From: Bradyrhizobium sp. RD5-C2
GTDB taxonomy: Bacteria; Pseudomonadota; Alphaproteobacteria; Rhizobiales; Xanthobacteraceae
NCBI RefSeq assembly: GCF_019972155.1
Contig: NZ_BOVL01000019.1
Coordinates: forward strand, 287,818 to 351,817
Reading direction: 5' to 3'
DNA: 64,000 bases
Part shown: positions 41,988 to 50,370 of the stretch, one piece after another
Layout: each line of letters begins with the position of its first letter
Numbering within the stretch: the first letter of the stretch is position 1
The notes under the pieces: generated by a model
What the model saw: only the letters and a program-made list of their open reading frames with translations
Databases searched by the model: none
What the model was told of the DNA's origin: nothing
Position numbers and translations under genes: made by a program

Positions 41988-43673
41988 ATGGCGATGAACG
42001 GCAACTGGCGCGATCGCGCCGCGACAAGCTTTCAGTGCGAGAAACAGCCGGCCACCAGCAGCCGCGGCATGGTGGTGAGCAATCATCCGCTGGCATCGAG
42101 CGCCGGCGCCGAGATGCTGGCTGCCGGCGGCAATGCGATCGATGCGGCGATCGCGACCCTGTTCACGCTGACCGTGGTCGAGCCGATGATGGTCGGCATC
42201 ATCGGCGGCGGCATGGCGCATATCCGCCTCACCGACGGCAGCCATCGCTTCATCGACGGCCAGAGCACGGTGCCGAAGGCGGTGCGGCCGGATACTTACA
42301 CCTCGAAGCCCGGTTCGGCGCACGATGTGTTCGACACCGTCGGCAACGAGAATTTGAACGGGCCGAAGGCGGTCGCGGTGCCGGGCTCGCTGAAGGCGTG
42401 GTGCGAAACGCTGCGCCGTTTCGGCACGATGAGCCTCGCCGACGTGATGCAGCCCGCGATCAAGCATGCCGCGCGCGGCTACGCGGCGACACAGTACTTG
42501 CACGAATGCATTACCGACAGCGCCAAGGAGATGCTGAAGGACAAGCCGATTGCGGCGATCTATCTGCCTGGCGGCACTCCGCTGAAGCCGGGCGAGCGCG
42601 TGGTGCAGGCCGAATATGCCGAGACGCTGAAATACATCGCCGACCACGGCGACAACGCGCTCTACCAGGGACCGCTCGGCGACATCCTGGTCGACTACAT
42701 GAAAAAGAACGGCGGCTTCGTCGCGCAAGAGGATCTCGCGGCTTATAAAACCGTCGAGCGGCAGCCGATCCGCTGCGACTACCGCGGCTGGGAAATCCTC
42801 GGGCCCCCGCCACCGGCAGCGTCGGGCGTGCACATCACGCAGATGCTGAACATCCTCGAAGGCTACGACCTCACGCGCCTCGGCTTCGGCACGACCGAGA
42901 CGATCCATTATCTCGCCGAGGTCCTGAAAATCGCCTTTGCCGATCGCGCGGCCGCGAGCGGTGATCCCGCCTATATCAACGTGCCGGTGGAGCGGCTGAC
43001 CTCGAAGGCCTATGCCGACGAGCGCCGCCGCGCGATCGATCCCGACCGCGCGCAGGCCTGGAGCGCCGGCGTCACCCAGCTTGAAAGCGCGCACACCACG
43101 CACATGACGGCAGCGGATGCGATGGGCAATGTGGTCGCGACCACCCAGACCATCAACAATCTGTTCGGGGCCAAGATCCTAATCCCGGGCCTCGGCACTG
43201 TGCCCAACAATTACATGAACCTGTTCGATCCGCGGCCGGGGCACGCGCTGTCGCTCGCCGCAGGCAAGCGCGTCACCACCTCGATGTCGCCGATGATGGC
43301 GCTGCGCGACGGCAAACTCGTTTACGCGCTCGGCCTGCCCGGCGGAAAGCGCATCTTCCCGAGCGCGATGCAGGCGCTGATCAACCTGATCGATCACGGC
43401 ATGGACCTGCAAGAGGCGGTCGAGGCCCCACGGGTCTGGACCGAGGGCAATGCGCTCGAGGTCGAGCGGGCGGTCCCGGAGACCATCCGCGCGGCGCTGT
43501 CAGCGAAAGGCCACAAGGTGCAGGTCGTGCCGACGGTCGCCGGCGGCATGAACGCGATCCAGTTCCACGCCGACGGCACCATGTTAGGCGCGGCCTGCTG
43601 GCGCGCCGACGGCACGCCGGTCGGCATCGCCGGCGGTCTCGCCCGTGCAGGCGTGCGGTTTGCGTTGGAGTAA
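41988..43673 (+). CDS. ggt: gamma-glutamyltransferase family protein
   Basis: This 561-aa Ntn-hydrolase precursor would self-cleave before the catalytic Thr370 in ESAHTTHMTAADAMGN, giving large and small chains. The substrate-binding region GGKRIFPSAMQ and VTTSMSPMMAL are present. No signal peptide is visible, unlike E. coli Ggt, so a cytoplasmic role or a related activity (such as cephalosporin acylase-type) is possible. ATGs at 41988 and 41994 are both usable. Confidence 0.88.
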   Translation: MAMNGNWRDRAATSFQCEKQPATSSRGMVVSNHPLASSAGAEMLAAGGNAIDAAIATLFTLTVVEPMMVGIIGGGMAHIRLTDGSHRFIDGQSTVPKAVRPDTYTSKPGSAHDVFDTVGNENLNGPKAVAVPGSLKAWCETLRRFGTMSLADVMQPAIKHAARGYAATQYLHECITDSAKEMLKDKPIAAIYLPGGTPLKPGERVVQAEYAETLKYIADHGDNALYQGPLGDILVDYMKKNGGFVAQEDLAAYKTVERQPIRCDYRGWEILGPPPPAASGVHITQMLNILEGYDLTRLGFGTTETIHYLAEVLKIAFADRAAASGDPAYINVPVERLTSKAYADERRRAIDPDRAQAWSAGVTQLESAHTTHMTAADAMGNVVATTQTINNLFGAKILIPGLGTVPNNYMNLFDPRPGHALSLAAGKRVTTSMSPMMALRDGKLVYALGLPGGKRIFPSAMQALINLIDHGMDLQEAVEAPRVWTEGNALEVERAVPETIRAALSAKGHKVQVVPTVAGGMNAIQFHADGTMLGAACWRADGTPVGIAGGLARAGVRFALE

Positions 43674-43703
43674 GGCCGACAAAGCTGCATCCTCATCCAC
43701 AAT

Positions 43704-43807
43704 TGTCATCGCCCGGCTCGACCGGGCGATCCAGTACGCCGCGGCTTCTCGGCTCTATCGTAACTGTCTCCGGAATACTGGATCGCCCGCCTTCGCGGGC
43801 GATGACA
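43704..43807. repeat. palindromic intergenic repeat after ggt
   Basis: TGTCATCGCCCG (43704-43715) and its exact complement (43796-43807) bound a 104-bp element with inner GATCCAGTA/TACTGGATC arms. It lies between convergent ggt and the gene at 43813, ending 6 bp from the latter's stop. Confidence 0.75.
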
Positions 43808-43812
43808 GCATC

Positions 43813-45186
43813 CTACTTCCTGACGCAGATCACGCGGACCACAGCGGCCTTGGCGTCCGCCGATTCGCCCGTCGCGTCGACGCCGTGCGCCTTCAGGAAG
43901 CTCCGCACCGTGCCGGCCGGCACCAGCGCGGCCTGCGCCGGCGGTGCGGCGTTGGCCGGGCCTGCAACGATGACCGGCTTCAGCACCGCGATGCCGGCAA
44001 ATTTGCCGCCGCCGTCGAGTGCCGCCGCACCGGAGAATCCGATCGCGGGCGGCGGCGACAGCGCCTGATCGCCGCCGCCGAGTTGCGCAACCGAGGCCTT
44101 GACGCTGCTCGCGGCCGCGCCGCCACCCTGGTTCTGCGGATCGGCGATGCCGGTGATGTCGAGCGCGGTCTGCGTTGCCTGGCCTGCGATGTTGAGCGGC
44201 TTCAGCCCGCGCGCGCCGTAGATGCGCAGCAAGGCGAGATCGTGCTCCTTGTCCGCGGCGACCCGGTCGGCACTGCCGTAGCCCGGGATCGTCAGCGCGA
44301 TGCAGTCGTCAGTCGCCACGCGATCGGTGATGACAGCGCCATCGTCGCTGACCACGACGCCGGTGGCATATTCGACGGTCTTGCGCGGCGGCGGCCCGGC
44401 CTGCACGCCGGACGGAAATGCGTTGAAGGCGCTCGACATCGCGATCACCACCGGCTCGACGGTGGTCTGCATCGCCTGATCATAGAGAATGGTGAGGATG
44501 CGGACCTCGTCGCCCTTCAAGGTGCCGCGTAGATAAAATTTCTTCAGCCCCTGCATGCCCGACAGCACGAAGAAATCCGGCTTCACCACGGTGTAGTCGA
44601 TGGTGCGGCCGGCCGGCTCCTTCTTTTCCTGCTCGGCGAGCTTCGCGGTGGTCGGGCTCGCTTCCTTGCGCCGGGTCAGCAGCACCTGGACGGTGCCGGT
44701 CGGTGAGGTCCATTTGGCGCCCGAGGCATCGCTGGTGAGTTGCGGCAGCAGCTTGGTGGGAACGCCGAGCCGCGCGCCGGTGGCAGGCTCGGTGACGACC
44801 CTCCAGCCGACGCTCTCCTGCTTGCGCCGCGCAGTGTCGGCGAGCACGCCGCGCTCCTGCGGGTTCAGCACGCCGGTCGGCTTGCCGCCGCGGTTCTTCT
44901 GGAATTCCTTGATCGCATTGACCATGCGCTCGCTGACGTCGCCTGTGATCGCGCCGTTATATTCGCCGACCCAGGCGAGGTCGGATTGCAGCGCCAGCCG
45001 CTCGGCCTGCGCCATGGCATTGGCGGTATCCTCCGGCTTCTGCAAAGCGGGGCGGACCGGCACCGTCGTCACCGTCTTCGGCTTGGCCCCGGCGGTCGTC
45101 GGCGGCGTCAATTGGGCGCGCGCAGCGCCCATACCTGCGACCATCATGGCCGTGACCATCAATGTTGCCGAATGCACCAATCTCAT
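43813..45186 (-). CDS. exported protein with peptidoglycan-binding domain and degenerate trypsin-like fold
   Basis: This 457-aa protein has a signal peptide (MRLVHSATLMVTAMM to AARAQ, residues 1-25). A helical PG_binding_1-like segment follows (VGEYNGAITGDVSERMVNAIKEFQ, about 70-95). The C-terminal half resembles a trypsin/HtrA fold: HDLALLRIYG carries the Asp and GFSGAAALDGGG the Ser region. The expected catalytic His position reads ITDRVAT, so His is replaced by Arg and proteolysis is doubtful. An upstream ATG at 45216 is possible. Confidence 0.7.
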   Translation of the reverse strand: MRLVHSATLMVTAMMVAGMGAARAQLTPPTTAGAKPKTVTTVPVRPALQKPEDTANAMAQAERLALQSDLAWVGEYNGAITGDVSERMVNAIKEFQKNRGGKPTGVLNPQERGVLADTARRKQESVGWRVVTEPATGARLGVPTKLLPQLTSDASGAKWTSPTGTVQVLLTRRKEASPTTAKLAEQEKKEPAGRTIDYTVVKPDFFVLSGMQGLKKFYLRGTLKGDEVRILTILYDQAMQTTVEPVVIAMSSAFNAFPSGVQAGPPPRKTVEYATGVVVSDDGAVITDRVATDDCIALTIPGYGSADRVAADKEHDLALLRIYGARGLKPLNIAGQATQTALDITGIADPQNQGGGAAASSVKASVAQLGGGDQALSPPPAIGFSGAAALDGGGKFAGIAVLKPVIVAGPANAAPPAQAALVPAGTVRSFLKAHGVDATGESADAKAAVVRVICVRK

Positions 45187-45297
45187 GACAAATCCGGGGG
45201 AAATGACTGACACCATTGACGTCCACGCAATTAAGCACATCTGCTTGGTCGGCAACAACCGCGCTCCGGTTCAGGGAACAGCGCGCAGGACATCAAG

Positions 45298-46098
45298 ATG
45301 CTGAGTGCCGACGAACTCGAACGCTATGCCCGCCACATCGTGCTGCGCGAGGTGGGCGGCCCCGGCCAGAATGCGTTGAAAAAGGCGTCGGTGCTGGTGA
45401 TCGGCGCCGGCGGCCTTGGCGCGCCGGTGCTGATGTATCTGGCCGCCGCCGGCGTCGGCCGGCTCGGCGTGATCGATGACGATATCGTCTCGCTCTCCAA
45501 TTTGCAGCGCCAGATCATCCATACGACGTCCGACATCGGCCAGCGCAAGGTCGACAGCGCGGCGGCGCAGATCCACGCGCTCAACCCGCATGTGGCGTTC
45601 GAGGCGCATCCAATGCGGCTCACGGCCGACAATGCGATGGCGCTGATCGGAAATTACGATCTCGTGCTCGACGGCTCCGATAATTTCGAAACCCGCTATC
45701 TCGTCGCCGATGCCTGCTTCCTCGCGAAGCGGCCGCTGATCACCGCGGCGCTCGGGCAGTTCGACGGTTCGCTGACCACGATCCGCGCCCATGAGAAGAA
45801 TGCGGATGGCGTGTTCAACCCGACCTATCGCTGCCTGTTTCCGGAGGCGCCGCCGCCGGGCACGGTGCCGGCCTGCGCCGAGGCCGGCGTGATGGGGGCG
45901 CTCGCCGGCCTCATGGGGTCGATGATGGCGCTGGAGGCGATCCGCGAGATCGTCGGCTTCGGCGAGGGCCTGGTCGGCCGTCTCCTGATGGTGGATGCGC
46001 GCGCGATGCGGTTCGAAACCCTGCGCTACGCGCGCGATCCGCAGAACCCGCTCAATGGTGATGCACCTTTCATCACCGATCTGAGCGGGCATCGGTAG
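45298..46098 (+). CDS. moeB: MoeB/ThiF-type adenylyltransferase
   Basis: This 266-aa E1-like enzyme adenylates the C-terminus of a sulfur-carrier protein such as MoaD or ThiS. ERYARHIVLREVG, the ATP loop VIGAGGLGAPVL and SDNFETRYL are diagnostic, as is PACAEAGVMG. The zinc site of E. coli MoeB is incomplete: TYRCLF has one of the first two cysteines and the second CxxC is missing. No moaD or thiS gene is adjacent, so the acceptor is unknown. Confidence 0.88.
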   Translation: MLSADELERYARHIVLREVGGPGQNALKKASVLVIGAGGLGAPVLMYLAAAGVGRLGVIDDDIVSLSNLQRQIIHTTSDIGQRKVDSAAAQIHALNPHVAFEAHPMRLTADNAMALIGNYDLVLDGSDNFETRYLVADACFLAKRPLITAALGQFDGSLTTIRAHEKNADGVFNPTYRCLFPEAPPPGTVPACAEAGVMGALAGLMGSMMALEAIREIVGFGEGLVGRLLMVDARAMRFETLRYARDPQNPLNGDAPFITDLSGHR

Positions 46099-46102
46099 AT
46101 CG

Positions 46103-47109
46103 TCAGGACGCAGTCGCGGGCTTCTCGCTGTCCATGTGCCGAAGGTGCTCCTCCGGATAGCGTCCGCCGGCGGCCGCGCCAGGCGGAAATGCTTCGGCCA
46201 GTGCGGCGAGATGCGCCGCGGTCAATCTCACATCGAGCGCGCCGAGCGCTTCAGTGAGCCGCTCGCGCCGCCGCGCGCCGACCAGCGGCACGATGTCCTT
46301 GCCCTGCGCCGCGACCAGGCGATCGCGACCTGCGCCGGCGAGGCGCCGATCTCGGCGGCGATGCCGCGCAGCCGATCGGCGAGCGCAAGGTTGGTGTCGA
46401 TGTTGCCGGCCTGGAAGCGCGGGCTCATCAGGCGGAAATCTTTTTCGCCTGCCTCGTTCTTCGACCAGTGCCCGCTGATCAGCCCGCGTGCCAGCACGCC
46501 ATAGGCGGTGACGCCGATGCCGAGCTCGCGGCAGGTCTTCAGGATGTCGGTCTCGATGCCGCGCGAGATCAGCGAATACTCGATCTGCAGATCGGCGATC
46601 GGATGCGCCTTGTGGGCGCGGCGGATGGTGTCGGAGCCGACCTCGGACAGGCCGATATGCCTGATCCAGCCGGCCTTGATCATGTCGGCCATCGCGCCGA
46701 CCGTGTCCTCGATCGGCACGTTGGGGTCGAGCCGCGCCGGGCGATAGATATCGATGTGATCGACGCCGAGCCGCTGCAGCGAATAGGCGACGAAATTCTT
46801 CACGGCATTGGGCCGGCAGTCATAGCCGAGGAAGCCGTAGTTGCGATCGCGCAGCGCGCCGAACTTGACGCTGATCATGAGATTGTCGCGGCTGCGGCCC
46901 TTCAGCGCCTCGCCGATCAGCATCTCGTTGTGGCCCATGCCGTAGAAGTCGCCGGTGTCGAGCAGCGTGATGCCGGCCTCGAGCGCGGCATGTATGGTGG
47001 CGATGCTCTCGCTGCGGTCGCTCGGACCGTAGAAGTCGGACATGCCCATGCAGCCGAGGCCGATCAGCGAAACCGTCGGGCCGGTGGAACCGAGTTTGCG
47101 TGCGTCCAT
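46103..47109 (-). pseudogene. aldo/keto reductase with a frameshift near the C-terminus
   Basis: The gene starts MDARKLGSTGPTVSLIGLG and carries the reductase Asp/Tyr/Lys tetrad (LLDTGDFYGMG, MISVKFG). It reads through QVAIAW in one frame, but a C appears to be missing at 46315-46316. Adding one restores a continuous VAAQGKDIVPLVGARRRERL and an end at 46103. The native product would be about 335 aa. The frameshift removes the NADPH-binding C-terminus (VGARRRERL). A sequencing error is possible. Confidence 0.8.
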
Positions 47110-47211
47110 GGTGGTGTTCCCAAGATGTTGCGACGGATGATCCGCCGCCGAATGACGCGGCTGATATGGGCCGGTTTGGCTTTTGGGATAAGCTGGACAA
47201 TCCCGAATGGG

Positions 47212-47231
47212 TTGTTCACTATATCGAACAA
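47212..47231. promoter_or_regulatory. candidate LysR operator overlapping the regulator start
   Basis: TTGTTC (47212-47217) and GAACAA (47226-47231) form a perfect 6-bp inverted repeat with an 8-nt spacer. It lies in the 121-bp gap shared with the divergent aldo/keto reductase gene. Its last base is the A of the chosen lysR start codon, which suits autorepression. Confidence 0.45.
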
Positions 47232-48151
47232 TGCAGGATTTCGACCTTCGCGACCTCGACGCCTTCGTGGCGGTGGCGCGCACGCGCAACTTCCGGCGGG
47301 CGGCGCTGGAGAGCCGCGTCTCGGTATCGAGCCTCAGCCAGCGCCTGCGCGACATGGAGGAGCGGCTCGGCGTCCGCCTGATGAATCGCACCACCCGCAG
47401 CGTCGCGCTGACCGAAGCAGGCGAACTGCTGCTCGCCCGCGTCGCGCCGGCAATGGTCAACGTCGCCGACGCGATCACAGAGGTGCGCGGCCTGCGCGCC
47501 GAGCCGTCGGGGCGCCTGCGCATCAACGCGCCGCCGCCCGCGGTCGATCTGGTGCTGGCGCCGATGATCGCACCGTTCCTCGCCCGATATCCGCAAGTCG
47601 AGCTCGACGTGGTCGCCGAGAGTGCGTTCGTCGACGTCGTCGCGCAGGGCTTCGACGCCGGCGTGCGCTATGGCGAGCACCTGGCGCAGGACATGATTGC
47701 CGTCCAGCTCGGCGCGGCGCAGCGTTACGCGGTAGTGGCGTCACGCGACTATGTCGCGAAGCATGGCCGGCCGACGCATCCGAAGGATCTGCTGGCGCAT
47801 GCCTGCATCCGCAGCCGCTTCAGCAACGGCGTGATGTTCGACTGGGAGTTCGAAAAGAGCGGCCGCGTGGTGAAGATTTCGCCGCCGGCCAAGCTGACTG
47901 CGACCTATCTCGGCCTCGCGCTGCGCGCGGTGCATGACGGTGTCGGTTACTGGGCGACGTTCGAGGGCTATGTCCGCTACGGCATCAAATCCGGCGCGCT
48001 GGTCAGCGTGCTCGACGACTGGTGTCCGCCGTTCGACGGGCCGTTCCTGTACTATCCGAGCCGCCGCCAGCCGCCCCCGGCGCTCGCCGCGTTCGTGTCG
48101 TTCGTCACCGACTGGCGCAAGCAGGCGCGGCGGAAGACGAAGTCGAGCTAG
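47231..48151 (+). CDS. LysR-family transcriptional regulator
   Basis: This 306-aa regulator of the CrgA/YafC-like branch has the helix-turn-helix AALESRVSVSSLSQRLRDMEERL (about residues 24-46; only the core AALESRVSVSSLSQ is needed for recognition) and the RTTRSVALTEAG wing. The start MQDFDLRDLDAF was chosen over an upstream codon that would begin inside the presumed operator. Divergence from the aldo/keto reductase suggests it controls that gene. Confidence 0.9.
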   Translation: MQDFDLRDLDAFVAVARTRNFRRAALESRVSVSSLSQRLRDMEERLGVRLMNRTTRSVALTEAGELLLARVAPAMVNVADAITEVRGLRAEPSGRLRINAPPPAVDLVLAPMIAPFLARYPQVELDVVAESAFVDVVAQGFDAGVRYGEHLAQDMIAVQLGAAQRYAVVASRDYVAKHGRPTHPKDLLAHACIRSRFSNGVMFDWEFEKSGRVVKISPPAKLTATYLGLALRAVHDGVGYWATFEGYVRYGIKSGALVSVLDDWCPPFDGPFLYYPSRRQPPPALAAFVSFVTDWRKQARRKTKSS

Positions 48152-48156
48152 ACCCA

Positions 48157-48394
48157 CATCGTCGTCCCGGCGAAGGCCGGGACCCATAACCACAGCTCTC
48201 ACAATGACGACGGCTGGAGCTCCAGCTCAGTCCAACCATTAACTTCGGTGGTTATGGGTCCCTGCGTTCGCAGGGACGACACCGAATGCGTGATTGCAGC
48301 ATGCGCCGCCGGCCGCACCGGCTACTTTGCATGGGGTTGTTTTCGATATTTTGGGACCTAGAACCACATCGTCGTCCCGGCTTTCGCAGGGACG
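48157..48394. repeat. composite palindromic repeat region
   Basis: The 259-bp gap after lysR holds a full element bounded by GTCGTCCC/GGGACGAC. Its inner 13-bp arms GACCCATAACCAC (48181-48193) and GTGGTTATGGGTC (48248-48260) are exact complements. A third partial copy, CACATCGTCGTCCCGGCTTT, lies near 48364. No gene was seen. Confidence 0.75.
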
Positions 48395-48410
48395 ACACCG
48401 AGTGTTGGTC

Positions 48411-49415
48411 TTACAACATGCTCGGCAGCACGCGATCCGGCGGTTTGTGGGCGTCGAGGAAGGTTCGGATGTTGATGATCACCTTCTCGCCCATCTCGAC
48501 GCGGCCCTCGATGGTGGCCGAGCCCATATGCGGCAGCAGCGTCACCTTGCCGGCCCTGGCGAGCCGCACCAGCTTCGGGTTCACCGCGGGCTCGTGCTCA
48601 TAGACGTCCAAGCCTGCGCCGCCGACATCGCCGGCTTCGATCAGCTTGATCAGGGTGTCCTCGTCGATCACCTCGCCGCGCGCGGTGTTGACGATATAGG
48701 CCTCTTTCCGGATCAGCTTGAGCCGTCGTGCCGAGAGCAGATGATAAGTCGCAGGCGTGTGCGGGCAGTTCACCGAGATGATGTCCATCCGCGCCAGCAT
48801 CTGGTCGAGGCTTTCCCAATAGGTCGCGCCCAATTCATCGGCGATCATGGGCGCGACCGGCCGGCGGTTGTGATAGTGGATCTGCAGGCCGAAGGCGCGG
48901 GCGCGGCGCGCCACGGCCTGGCCGATACGGCCCATGCCGATGATGCCGAGCCTTTTTCCGCCGATGCGGTGGCCCAGCATCCAGGTCGGCGACCAGCCGG
49001 CCCAGTGCTGCTTGCCTTCGGTCAGGATCGAGGCGCCCTCGATCAGCCGGCGCGGCACGGCCAGGATCAGCGCCATGGTCATGTCGGCGGTGTCCTCGGT
49101 CAGCACCTTCGGCGTATTGGTCACCGTGATGCCGCGAGCATGGGCGGCGGTGACGTCGATATTGTCGACGCCGTTGCCGAAATTGGCGATCAGCTTCAGC
49201 TTGCAGTCGGGCTGATTGATCACGTCCTCGCGGATCATGTCGGTCACGGTCGGCACCAGCACGTCGGCGGTCCTCGCCGCTTCGGCGATCTGTTCCGGCG
49301 TCATCGGCGTGTCGTCGAGATTCAGTCTGGCATCGAACAGCTCGCGCATCCGGGTCTCGATCGAGTCCGGCAGCTTGCGGGTGACGACGACGAGAGGCTT
49401 TTTCTTCACCGACAT
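48411..49415 (-). CDS. D-isomer-specific 2-hydroxyacid dehydrogenase (glyoxylate/hydroxypyruvate reductase type)
   Basis: This 334-aa NAD(P)H-dependent dehydrogenase has the Rossmann loop GIIGMGRIGQAVARRARAFG (about 151-170). The catalytic residues lie in NTARGEVIDEDTL (Arg), EHEP (Glu) and LLPHMGSAT (His). Arg after the loop (NRRP) favours NADPH, as in GyaR/GhrA-like enzymes. Glyoxylate reduction is the likeliest role, formate or glycerate dehydrogenase a less likely one. Confidence 0.88.
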   Translation of the reverse strand: MSVKKKPLVVVTRKLPDSIETRMRELFDARLNLDDTPMTPEQIAEAARTADVLVPTVTDMIREDVINQPDCKLKLIANFGNGVDNIDVTAAHARGITVTNTPKVLTEDTADMTMALILAVPRRLIEGASILTEGKQHWAGWSPTWMLGHRIGGKRLGIIGMGRIGQAVARRARAFGLQIHYHNRRPVAPMIADELGATYWESLDQMLARMDIISVNCPHTPATYHLLSARRLKLIRKEAYIVNTARGEVIDEDTLIKLIEAGDVGGAGLDVYEHEPAVNPKLVRLARAGKVTLLPHMGSATIEGRVEMGEKVIINIRTFLDAHKPPDRVLPSML

Positions 49416-49549
49416 GTCCTGCTTTCATGAGGCGCGCGGCCCGTCAAAAACCGAGCCGTTGAGGCCTCATTAACCCGGTTGTTCGACACTGCTGATAGCC
49501 GCGCTGTCCCGGCGTTTCCTTCGCGTTTCCTAGGGTTCCCCGATACTTG

Positions 49550-49567
49550 CCCTGACTTTCGTCAGGG
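49550..49567. promoter_or_regulatory. hairpin in the 49416-49773 intergenic region
   Basis: CCCTGAC-TTTC-GTCAGGG forms a perfect 7-bp stem-loop. The surrounding 358-bp gap between divergent genes shows no credible ORF on either strand. A T/G-rich stretch with repeated TTTGGG (49700-49730) lies further on, just before the SH3 gene. Confidence 0.4.
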
Positions 49568-49773
49568 GAAATTCGGGTGTTCTGGCTCTCAGGCGTTCCG
49601 TCCTCTCTAGCAGAAGGCCGGGCCAAGACAAGAACCCCTCGGATCGATGCGGGCAGGGACCGAAGTGCACCGGCGCCGGGGCCTTCGGGCACGGGTTTAG
49701 GCTTGGGTTTGAATTTGGGTTTGGGTTGCAGCTCGCCGAATGCGGGTTGGCCATCTCGGCAGGAGACGAGTTG

Positions 49774-50298
49774 ATGGTCTGGCGTTTGGGTTCATTGGTG
49801 GCTCTGGTCGGGAGCATGCTGAGTGCGTCGGTCATGCCCGGACATACTGCCAAGGATTTGAGCCCCACCACCAGCGGCCTGCCGATTCCGCGCTATGTCA
49901 GCCTGAAATCCGATCACGTGAACGTCCGGGGCGGCCCGACCAAGGACAATGACGTCGCCTGGGTCTACACACGGTCGGGGCTGCCGGTCGAGATCACCGC
50001 CGAGTTCGAGAACTGGCGCCGGGTCCGCGATTCCGAGGGCGCCGAAGGCTGGGTCTATCACTCCCTGCTGTCCGGCCGCCGCACCGCGGTCGTCACGATG
50101 AAGAACAAGGACGATCTGGCCTCGCTGTACGATCGTCCCGACGCCACCAGCGCCATCGCCGCGCGCCTGCAGGCCGGCGTCGTCGCGCAGGTCAAGAAAT
50201 GCGCCAATAACTGGTGCCGGGTCACCGGCAACGGGTTCGACGGCTGGATCGAGCAGCAACGCCTGTGGGGCGTCTACGCCGACGAGAAGGTGGACTGA
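49774..50298 (+). CDS. exported bacterial SH3-domain protein
   Basis: This 174-aa protein has a signal-like N-terminus (MVWRLGSLVALVGSML). Two SH3-like repeats follow: SDHVNVRGGPTKDND with WRRVRDSEGAEGWVYHSLL, and LYDRPDATSAIAAR with CRVTGNGFDGWIEQQRLWG. Such SH3 pairs usually bind cell-wall peptides. The ATG at 49774 follows AGGAGACGAG at good spacing. Substrate and partners are unknown. Confidence 0.85.
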   Translation: MVWRLGSLVALVGSMLSASVMPGHTAKDLSPTTSGLPIPRYVSLKSDHVNVRGGPTKDNDVAWVYTRSGLPVEITAEFENWRRVRDSEGAEGWVYHSLLSGRRTAVVTMKNKDDLASLYDRPDATSAIAARLQAGVVAQVKKCANNWCRVTGNGFDGWIEQQRLWGVYADEKVD

Positions 50299-50310
50299 GT
50301 TTCTTCGTCC

Positions 50311-50342
50311 CAAATGAAAATGGCCGGGACGAGCCCGGCCAT
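50311..50342 (-). terminator. irr intrinsic terminator
   Basis: ATGGCCGGG (50320-50328) and CCCGGCCAT (50334-50342) form a 9-bp stem. On the minus strand it is followed by TTTCATTTG. The stem could also stop the convergent SH3 transcript, though without a T-run on that side. Confidence 0.75.
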
Positions 50343-50370
50343 CACAACTCAAATCGACGTCAAGGCGGGA

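Noticed and set aside
43691..43812. An insertion sequence after ggt
   Set aside because: The element is only about 104 bp with no transposase; at most a miniature element.
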